Part shown: one piece after another, positions 52,585 to 62,300 of the stretch
How the letters are laid out: every line of letters begins with the position of its first letter
Numbering within the stretch: the stretch's first letter is position 1
Assembly: GCA_036897525.1 (NCBI GenBank)
Contig: JAYMTJ010000041.1
Coordinates: 1 to 64,000 of the forward strand
Direction of reading: 5' to 3'
Length of the DNA stretch: 64,000 bases
Origin: Pelargonium x hortorum
Lineage: Eukaryota; Streptophyta; Magnoliopsida; Geraniales; Geraniaceae
Made by a program: the position numbers and the translations under genes
The notes under the pieces: generated by a model
What the model was told of the DNA's origin: nothing
What the model saw: the letters and a program-made list of their open reading frames with translations, nothing else
Database searches by the model: none

Positions 52585-52780
52585 AATACCGGTTCTGTAT
52601 CCCTTGTTTCATACTCTGATTTCTGCACTCCGTATCCTCTTGATTCTTAGGAACTTTATTACCAAACTTCGTATGCCTCTTCTTGTTGCTGCCTAAAAAC
52701 TTTCTTAATACCTGTAACTGTCCTATGAGTCTTTGTCTTGTAACTAGTCTTATTGCAACCTTGACTTGTATAGAACCCAC
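52585..52780. repeat. Pyrimidine-rich repeat copy (CTTGTAGC family)
   Basis: The stretch holds TTTCATACTCTGATTTCTGCAC (52605-52627 region), matching CTTCATACTCTAACTC..CTGCAC at 28762-28788, and CCTATGAGTCTTTG, matching the 47.7 kb copy. It starts about 155 bases to the right of a tRNA-like relic, the same arrangement as at 47.4-47.7 kb. An 87-codon minus-strand frame (52583-52846) runs through it, but the other copies do not keep that frame. Confidence 0.5.
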
Positions 52781-54880
52781 TGAAGTCTCTCTCTGTATCC
52801 GAAACGGAAAAGTCATAAGAAGTGGTTTACCAAACCCTATATACAATACATTACACTAAAACTAAAGGATAAACTGGAACTTAGATTAATTCAAAAGGGT
52901 CCATTATCTAGACGTGCTTAAAACACGAGAGTGCCTTGCTCGTCAAACCCGAACTTCACTAAGCTCTATCCCTTATTTGAAATGGAATTCTTAGAACTTC
53001 TCAAGCAGCTATACTTTAGCATAACTTTTCTAAAGGCTACAGAAGAAATACAGAGACAGCTCCTTATATAAATAGAAGCCTTTTCGATTTGCCTTTGTCT
53101 TTCTTATCTTTATTTCCTAGATACTCTTCTTTAAAGCTACCTTTTGGAATAGGTAAGAAAGTACTCATTTTGATCCAAAGTGAGGGATGCTTTAGGTTAG
53201 AGCTAATTCCTAGTTGTTAAGACTTTTCCTTTCTATTCTAAAACTCCTTTACAGAAGAGAAACCAAAGCAGGAATCGTAGTTAGGATAGTCAGTACTATT
53301 CCCTTGGCAGCTAATTAGAAACTAACAACAAGACACCCTCACTCGCAAGCATTTGCCTTTAAAACAAAACGGGCATAGAAAAAGGTTTTAGATACCAACC
53401 CTTTAGTACCCAAACTCAAGATAGAGGACAGAATATATAGGTCTTTCTTTTGGGGCCTTACTTGCTTAGTTATCAAGGAATTCAGAAACAAGACAAGGGA
53501 TTAAGATAGAATGACAGACATAATTGACTGGTTTGTTCCCGTCGCAACGGAAGAGACTCTCAAACAAGGCACCATTCTAGCAATACTTAGAAGACAAAGA
53601 GGAAGGAAAGAGAATAAGCAAGACTTCTTTTACTTACATACACATATAGTAAAAGCAAAGATTAGGCCTTCTTTTCCTCTAAAAGAGCCTTAACAAGCTA
53701 AACTTAATAGTTAAGGAACAACAGAATCCCTTCATAGAAGTACAAAAAGAGTCTCTCAGTACAGATAGTAACCAACCGCAAGAAAAGCCCTGTAATATAT
53801 CCAAAAATAGGCTGAGAGGAGGCATACCTCGGAAAAGGTTTATAAAATGAAGTATAAAAAATATACCAAGATTTCCAAATTTCTTTATGTCCAAATCTGG
53901 TAAATCCTTATTGATTAAATTAGGAATTTTAGTGGGAGGCCTAAAGAATTTGGCCTAGATTCTATACTTTTTGTTAAGCTCTAGAATATAACTTTAGGGC
54001 AAAACCTCTATCATAAGGGACGTTCTTTCTACAGTATCTCCCTACTCAGGGACCAAAACTATAATAAATCTATTTGGATACCTTTATTTATTAAATAAAT
54101 ATAGATGAGGTTTTTATAAACAAGGGATGTAGTACAGTGTCAATTTTCAGCTTATAAGCTAGGTGTTCGATAATTTTTTATAAAAGGTAAAGCAGCAATT
54201 CCAATTATATGAAATCAAAGGCTCGTATAGTTAATGCTTTACTAAGTTAATTAAAAAGGAATTTATTTAGAAAACTATATGCCCGGACTTTAGCTTCTAT
54301 TCTTATGCAAGGAGGGGGGTTGACTAATGACTAATATAAAAATATAGAAAAGAGCTCCTCCTTAATAGCAAGAAGTTAAGAAAACTACTCTCTATATAGG
54401 GCCTTTTGGATTTTCTTAATACAAACTATGTTTATAACAAAGTCTCTCTTAATAAAAAATCCTCTTGGAAAAACCTATCTTGTATTGACTTTGGAGACTT
54501 TCAAATAGACTCGCCCAGAAAGTCGTCGTGTAAATCTTGAAGAATACCATTTTTGTAAGAGGGAATTTTACAAGAAGAAAACCCCCATCTTCTTTTTTTT
54601 CTTAAGTGGAAACTTTATTGTTTGTTGACTCATCAAAAAAGTGCATGCCAAGGGTCCAAATCTAGTTCAATATCGGATTCTTTCTTTATTTAGCAAACTT
54701 CCAATATATACTTATAAATAGGTATAACATATGGAATATTATTATTATAATTTATAAGGTTCTAAACGTGTTTGAGTACCAGAGTTTTAGCCTTAATAGG
54801 TATTGATCTACCTTCCTGTTGCCTAAAAAAGAAAAGTTACAAACGATAACCAAAAGCAGGATCTTCTTTTTGCACAAGAG
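52781..54880. other. Gene-free AT-rich stretch
   Basis: Nothing is recognised. The frames at 53511-53693 (plus) and 53679-53894 (minus) are short, lack any motif and fit chance. Confidence 0.6.
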
Positions 54881-54948
54881 GACTTGAACCGACGGTACTC
54901 TTCCACATAAATAAGTGTTTTGCCCTTTTCGTAGTCCAATTGGATGCA
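54881..54948 (-). pseudogene. tRNA-like relic
   Basis: The minus strand ends in ACCGTCGGTTCAAGTCC, a clear T-arm pattern, preceded by an AAGAG word and a TTGGACTACG word that could be the remains of a D-arm. I cannot form a full cloverleaf or read an anticodon. It lies just to the left of the nuclear gene fragment but shows no link to it. Confidence 0.4.
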
Positions 54949-55179
54949 TTGCGAGGATTCAAGTTTTATTTATAGACTCGTTGATGGCCCGCAGTTTCAT
55001 TTCATTATTATATTAAAGTTTGAAAAAAAGGTGAAGTGACTCTCATTTTTATTCTTGTTTCGATATATGTTTATAAAAAGTTAGTAGCGTTTTTATGGAT
55101 TCAATTAGACCCTCACCAATAAGTAGTTCAAATAGTACTAATCGGTCTGAAACCGAGGGTAAGTTGGAAGTAAAACTAC

Positions 55180-56469
55180 CTGATCAAGATGTTCAACTCC
55201 TTTGACCAACACAGAATAATAAACTTTATGTCCCTTCCCATTACTCTCTCTTTCTTCAACTTCATCAATATATGCCACACGAAGAGAGGGATTGCTGTGA
55301 GAGAAGCACCGGGAATCAGGATCTTGTGCAAGAGGAACTTGTTATACTTTGCTCCAACCCAAAAGTTTAAGTTGTTAGGTGGAGAGCCTAACTTGTATAT
55401 CAAGTAGTCATTGACTTCACATCCTTTCAATGTGAGAGATACGTGTTAACAAAAATTCTAACAAATATTTGGAACCATCAGATGGAGAACATACTTGACC
55501 ATCAAATTCAGGATGTCTGTGGCACGGCGATCTCCATTTCGCTTCTGGTTCCCATAGTTCTGGCATGTAGCTATGTATGTGAATTTCATGTCAGCAACAG
55601 CCTCTAATTGAGCATACATGGATCTCCTCTCCTATCTTCATCCGATGGGATGAGATGGCTTTGTAACCTTGTAGCATTTCTGTTAACAATTGAAACAGTG
55701 AGAAGTACACTTACAATGCATAGATAGTACAAACTAAGCAGAAAGAGCCCAAGGGTAAAAGCACCTAAAACTAGATGTCTAGCAGACTTATATGTCATTG
55801 AATACCCAATGTTAAAAATATTCACTACATATCCCAATTAATAAATCCTAATGTGATTAAAGTTTGGTAGTTCAATAAATTATATATCATTGAAAATTTC
55901 TTTGGCAGCCTCATGGTACTTAACATGAGGAAAAGTATATCCACTACTTTCATTCCTCAAATTAAATATATCCTTTCATTTATCTCAAGTAAACTGCAGT
56001 ACTCGTACCCTCTTCATTAGCCATGTCAAGAAAAGCCTGAAGCTTTAAAGCCCGTCGGTAGTACATCATCCCTCTAACTGCAACACAACTAATCATCAGT
56101 ACAAGTGTAGCGCAGACAAAAGTTCATAGGTTCAAAATAGATAGCCAGACCTGTCCTGCAGAGGGTTTGCCCTCTTAAAGATGCCCAATGGCGCGAAGTT
56201 GCAAGATGTTCTCTTCCTTTTCCCAAACCTCACTTTCTTTTTTGCAATTAAGCCGCTCAATGAAGTTATTCCACTCATCTGAAAAAACCGCAACATGATA
56301 ACTCACAGAGTAAGCAAGTACTAAACAGTGTTACTATGGACATTGACAATGTTGCAGACCTGGGTAGATCTTTTGCAGGTAGTATACAATGGATACACCA
56401 TCTTCATTCTCCATCTCAATATCAGATTTGGAATAAACAGTCTCTTCACTATAGTATGGAGTCAGGACA
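55180..56469 (-). pseudogene. Nuclear callose synthase (GSL) gene fragment with introns
   Basis: Five exons of a plant glucan synthase-like protein can be read on the minus strand: 56469-56360 (SVLTPYYSEETVYSK.., MENEDGVSIVYYLQKIYP), 56278-56151 (DEWNNFIERLNCKKE.., HWASLRGQTLCRT), 56077-56009 (VRGMMYYRRALKLQAFLDMA), 55679-55495 (MLQGYKAIS.., DMKFTYIATCQNYGNQKR, RATDILNLMVN) and 55294-55180 (NPSLRVAYIDEVEERE, SVLVKGVEHLDQ). About 200 of the roughly 1,900 residues of a callose synthase are present, all from the conserved cytoplasmic catalytic domain. The wording is closest, from memory, to the CalS9/CalS10 (GSL10/GSL8) group. Four introns are kept, each ending in AG. Donors are GTCTGC, GTCTGG, GTACGA, GTATGT and GTAGTT, the first two unusual. 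The gene is cut off on both sides. The reading frame is broken at least three times: a two-base insertion at about 56191-56194, a one-base loss near 55650 and a loss of about four bases near 55625. It cannot give a working enzyme. Retained introns show that nuclear DNA, not cDNA, was transferred. Confidence 0.93.
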
Positions 56470-56484
56470 CTGCCAATGGCAAGA

Positions 56485-59279
56485 AACATAATTATGATAC
56501 AATTAAAGATTTAAGCTATAGCTAGAGTAGTTTACGAGTCGGACTCCAATACTAAAACCCCGGGACTTATCTTTATAACTCTTCATATTATTCCTTATTT
56601 TTAATAGAATCCCTTAGATGTATTAGAAATTGTCCTATAATGCTTGTTTACTAGTATCCCAACTCACCGGTTCTTCAGTTAGAAGATGAGATATAGTATA
56701 GAAATAAGAACTAACCCCGTATTTTAGCCTAGGTAGAATTACACGATGTAAATTCCTTACACTGATAAGGCTCTTTCACTTGGTAAAATATTACCTTAAT
56801 ACAGGCAGAGTGCTCTATAACCTCCTCTTTTGTGGCTTGGCTTTCTACTTTAAAATATGAGATAGGTTACCCGGATTTTAGTAATATATTCTATGTTTAG
56901 CTTTCGTTCAGTTTACTGGAATGCAATCGAGGTGCCCCTCTGCAACTAAGGATTCGAAATAAAGTAATAAAAGATACGAAGTTTAGAGTATTTAGGATCC
57001 TAGTTTATACCACGAAGAGAAGCAGAGACGGTAAAAAAAGGGTATAACCGGGGCTCTAGATAGCACCAGATGGACTTTATTTAATTTGTAAGAATTGTTA
57101 GATTTTGAGGTTGGTACGAGATTACGGGATGATATAGAGAATGTCATCAAATCGCTTTAGAGCACCTAACAGGGAATCGTTTTTTATCTCGAGTAGTCTA
57201 TTTTTCGTAGTTGAATAACATATTTGGATGCAGTATATTCAATAGATTTTATCTCATTTTATCTAATAAGACCCTTTATGCTAAAGTTAAAGTATCTATT
57301 CCTATTTTAAAACCAAATTCCTTGTAGTTTAGTATAGTGGATGCTATTTTATTATATCAAAAAAGGAGGAGCCAGTTAAGCTGACTGATGTAAAACCCGT
57401 ATCTTACACCTCCAGCGTTGGTTTAATACTTACTAAATATTACCGAATCTGGCTACAATCTATTCCCAAACAAAGAGTTCTTTTTTTTAGTCTAAGACTA
57501 GGGTGCAACAATTCAAGTAAAGTTAAGTTGACACGGCAAAGGCCGGAGCCCCCGCAGGGGAGTATACCCTTGATCTCAGAACAAAGATTGGCTCCTAAAT
57601 GCAGGAATCCACGAGAAGTAAGTAAGACAAATATAAATAACGAAGCGGGGTTTTTTCACCTCACATTTAATATTACTCTATTGCCTACACCCGCTAGCCG
57701 GTAGTAAGCCAAGAGAGACCTAAGTCAATGCCTGCCAGCGCTCCTATGGGTGCCCTTAAATTAATCGATACCTAAAAGACTTCTAAAATTTCTTTACTTT
57801 CAGGATTGGTAGAGTTGCGTACTTTATATTGTAATAATCTGTACAATATAAGGGCAACAATTATAATCAAACGGAAATTATTTTGAACTTAAGTAACAGC
57901 AAAATCGACTGATTTAAAGGCTCGCGTATACCCCACAAAATAAACCCAGAATAAATAACTAAGGATTTTCAGAACCGGATGAAGGCTGGTAAATATTAAG
58001 AATATTAGACTTCTTTTTTATGTATTACTAGGAGTTCTTTTGCAAGTGAGGGAAATAATAAAAAAAATTTCATGCTAAGTGTTAGAAAGCGGTTTACACG
58101 GAATTCTACAGTAGAGAAGAGAGCAATTTGACTCTACTCGAAGTAACAAATTATATATAGAACATTATAATAATACCAGTACGGGATTTCTTTTTGAATA
58201 AGTACGTTAAGGGCTTACCTTACATAGACTTGCTAAGCATAGCCTTTGTATTCTCTCGACTAAGTTACTTTATATTATTCTTAAATCTAGCTAGAATACT
58301 TCATACTTCAATTTTCTTAGGATTTCATATATTTTAATAGTATTGGTACCTAGTTTCCGCCTAAAGTCAATAGGGTTCCTTTGAAAGACGGAATCATTTA
58401 GATAGAAAAGAAATCATAGAAATTATTAGGTGTATATACGTAGGAATCTATTTGTATTACAAGCTGCTGAGCAAAGAGCTAAAACGCTTCTAAATTTACA
58501 GGGATTACGAAGGTTCAAATAGGGTCCCTAGCATGTGGGTAGGCTGCTTATTCAATGAAAAAAGTTTGATTTTGAAGTATAGTATAGAGAACGTAGTTTT
58601 ATTATAAAATGAAGGGAATTCCTTATTAGACTTTACTTTTTTTGAACTGCCCCGCGGCGAACACTCGCCGAATAGGCGTATAAACAAAGAGCTGGAAATA
58701 CCCTTGTTTACACTCTACATACAAACGTTAACTGTAATTCTTTTTCCTAAAACGCAGCAATGACGGGTCGTTTAGCAACCTCTTTGCATTATGGCCTTGC
58801 CTTATGGAGCACCTATCTGGGAATCCTGATTACATTATATTATATTGTAGTTATTTACTGAGACTGAGCAGCGCCACTTTTACAAGACTTCTAAGAAAAT
58901 AGATGAGATTTTCACTAACGTAGGGGGTAAGCATGAAAGGAACCCGGCTGATACGGATATTTTAGCGGGTTTCTGTTCTCTACCAGGCACTAAGCTCAGG
59001 GATTCTGAATACTTTTTTATAGTAATAACTTATACGAGTACAACCTACTGGATTGCTTGAGTAAAGGCCCACTTTGTACTTAGAATTAAAGCTAGTTGTT
59101 TGTAATTATTAGGATATATAATTGATAAGAAAAGGGTTTCTTTTCAATACATTTATTAACCCTGACATACTATACTAACTAAAGGCAGATCTTTTAAGGT
59201 AGAGAAGGCTCTTTTATTTTATGACAAGCTTTCCTATATACATACCTATAATACCTAAAAGAACATACTAATAAGTTTT
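56485..59279. other. Gene-free AT-rich stretch beyond the nuclear insert
   Basis: The nuclear segment fades out within the next upstream intron, roughly 56485-56530, after which the AT-rich, palindrome-dotted sequence resumes. Hairpins CCCC/GGGG (57550-57560) and CGGCGA/TCGCCG with an ACAC loop (58655-58670) are present. A GGTTCAAATAG string at about 58512 has no cloverleaf around it. No gene is recognised. Confidence 0.55.
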
Positions 59280-59361
59280 CGGAGGCAGTGAGAACGATAC
59301 AAAAACACCTTTGTATGTTAATTTAGCAAACCAATGCCTTAAGCCACTCAGCCATACCTCC
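59280..59361 (-). tRNA. trnS-GCU: tRNA-Ser(GCU), mitochondrial type, T-arm shortened
   Basis: The minus strand begins GGAGGTATGGCTGAGTGGC, continues TTAAGGCATTGGTTTGCTAA and has the anticodon GCT in the loop TTGCTAA. From memory this is identical to plant mitochondrial trnS-GCU over about the first 41 bases. The anticodon stem TTGGT/ATTAA still pairs through G-T wobbles. The long variable arm of class II tRNAs is kept, ATACAAA pairing with TTTGTAT. The acceptor GGAGGTA pairs all seven positions with TGCCTCC. What is missing is the T-arm: only about nine bases lie between the variable arm and the acceptor strand, where about 17-18 are usual, and no GTTCGAAT loop remains. The gene is 82 nt instead of about 88. 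It is either a recent pseudogene or an unusual T-armless tRNA. No upstream promoter motif of the CRTA type was recognised. Confidence 0.85.
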
Positions 59362-62300
59362 ATGTAGTAGTTTCATGCTTCTTTCTCTACAGTTTGACTA
59401 CCTTTTCTATCTAAGAGATTCTATTGGCTCGAATCCCTTATTGAGCCTCATATTCCTTGTCCTAATAACAAGTATGTACTATCAAATCCTATAAGAATGG
59501 CGCAAGGTGAATCAATAATATAATAGGTAGGAGTCTCGTAGAAAACAACTTTTCCAGTTGTCTGCTTGTCAAGGTTTTTAATCTCTAATTTGAGTAATAC
59601 TTATATTTAAGGCAGCGGGGTCATACCCTTGTTTTGAACTCTGCCAAGAAAGAGACCTTCGACCCTAAAACGTAATCAGTTATGTCGGTAAGTAGCCTAT
59701 CTAGGGCTTCCTTTTTTATATTACCTCTTATCTCTCTTATCCTAGAGAAGCACTACAGTGAATTATTTCGAAGGATACAAAAAAGGGATTTCCTACTTTT
59801 ACCTTAAAATATAAGAAACTCTATACTATAGATTTCGAGCGCTTGTGTAAAAACTTATTCTAAGAGATCAAGGACTGCTTTTTTCTTAAAGGGGCACCCC
59901 GACTCCTAGTATCTATCTAACTACTTCAAATTCAAAAGTACAAAACGGAATTCAAGTACCCAAACTATCTTCTCGCTAGACTTTCTACACCACTCCCTGC
60001 TTGGAATAATCAAAAGTGAATACTTCCCGTGAGCCGTGAATAAGGAATCTCTGAAAGTTAAGAAATGTAACAAGGGGTTCTTTCAAGCAAGTAGTCAAGT
60101 AGTATAGGGTACTGGGTTCTTTACGTTTCTCTAACTAGTTGTATACTCCATTAAGGTAAGGAAACCCCCTATTTTTTTATACAGGCCTGAAGTTGAATTA
60201 GAGGTAAAGGCGTTTTTCCAGATTTCCTAAGTAAAGTACTATATAAGAGCTAAGGGACCCCACGTAAAAAAAACTATACCAGCTATGCAAAACTTTCAAG
60301 AGTGAGAAAAAACCAGGGTTCGTCCATAAATTTACATGAAGGAGATTTTCCTACAGAAATCCTTTGAAGCAACAAATTGAATACTGAAAGAGCTTTACCC
60401 ACTTGTTAACGAGGGCCCTTTTTTAATACTTTTTTACTGTAAGAGTATAGGGCACCCTTCACTTCAAAAAATAACTAGCATCATTTGAGCCCATTGCAGA
60501 ATAGAATAAAAGGGCTTATGATTTAGATGCTGTGGAAACTCCTTATAGTATAAGAAATCCCGTATCCCTAAAGGGCTTAAGTATGTCTAAATGTACTTTA
60601 TATTATCGCTACGAGCAAATCTAAGAGTAAGTAAAACCTTGATAAGAATTCGGGGCCTTTCATACTTTCTTTAGTTAGATACATAGGCGTTTCCCTGATT
60701 TATGGTATAAAAAACACTGAAACTCGAAGGAATAGCTACGAAAGCTTCCTGTTATTCTTTTACAACCCCTTTTTTAAGTGTTATACTGTGTTTTAAAGCT
60801 AATAAGAGCTTGCTAGAAGGAACTTTCTCCTTTGTTTGAAAATACTCTAATATCTGACGGCATTAAAAGGAGTATCCTAATCTTGAACCCCTAATTCCAT
60901 CTTTACTTTTAGCTCTAATATATTCATTTTTTTTTTTAATATAGAGAGGCCCCTCGTCTTTGAGATTTTTTTATCGATTAAAGCAGGATTTCCCTAAATT
61001 AAAGGAGCTCTTAATTTTAGTAACGTGCTTTAGGGACCTAGGATTGTCGAGTGGATGGAAGTAGAAGAAATGCTTGAAATCTATCTTATCTGATCCTGTA
61101 CATGAAAATGTATATATGCAGTATAAAGAATATGGGTAAACGAAGGAAACCCTTAAAATTATAAGACATAACTGCTGATTGCCGTTAGAGAACTTTTGGA
61201 GTTACAACTTTGATAGCAGTCTTGTGAACTAGGTTGTAGGCGACAAAGTCGGATCTAAATAGAATTTTAAGGAAAAGAAAAAATGACAATTAAGTTAAGG
61301 TGAAGCTAGCAATTAGGAGTACCTTAAGTTTAACAGTTTTTTCAGGAGTTTCTAATTTATAAAGAGGTAAAGGTTAAGACTGCTCTAAAACTTGGTGTGT
61401 TGGTTTAGCGCACTAATACGTAGTAGAAACTAGACTCTCTTAGCGGGGCCGTGTAAAGAATAAATAGCTTCATCTGGCATAGAGTTCTTTGCTTGTGCAA
61501 CACCCTTAACGATACAAAATAGTGAAACCCTTTTGTTTTGCTTATATTACTACTAGGTCCCTTATTCTTCGAGTTTCCTTGCTTGAGAGTTTGTATAACG
61601 TAACTTCCACCTCTCTTACTTAGAATTCCAGGCTAATAGGCCTTGTGATTAGAGCTAGATTTGTATCTTCAATTTCTACGGAGTCATTTAGAATGTTTAA
61701 TAAATAAAAGAAGGCTCGCAAATTGAACGTTGGAGTTATTAGTTTAGTTGTTTAAATACTAAAGTGTTTTCGAAGCCCTTTTTAAAGAAAGGAGAGTCTA
61801 AATAACTAGTACAAACAAATAAGTATGTAAACGGGAGATAACTTAGTTCCTCCCTTTGTAGTGTCGAAGCAAAGCTTTAAATAAATTGACTGTTACTTTC
61901 TTAATTTCTTAAGTATTAGGCCTTACATTCAGAGACTCTACCGGCCTCACGGCAACAGCTTAGACAGATCAGAGGATTGCTCAAGCCCTTTGTTATCTTG
62001 GACAACGCAGTACCACGAGGTCCTTAATGGATTAATTTGGAAGTCAAAAAAACCTATATTTTAATACTTTATAGACATATGTCACAGTTTCAAGTTGTGC
62101 ATCTACGTATTCCTTAAGAGAGATCCCACTACAAAAAAAAAGAATAAGTAATTGATTTAGTAAGAGTAAGACTAGAAACCGAAGCAGCTCTTGTATCCCC
62201 TAAAATCTACTAGAACTTTTTATGCTATATCTATTAAAAAAAAACTGAAAAGCTAAAACCTTCTTTTCTATCTCCCTTATAAGTTAAATTAAAAAAAAAC

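Noticed and set aside
55189-55430. Open frames of 72 and 84 codons overlapping the callose synthase exons
   Set aside because: They are shadows in the wrong frame of the last exon and its intron; the true frame reads NPSLRVAYIDEVEERE.
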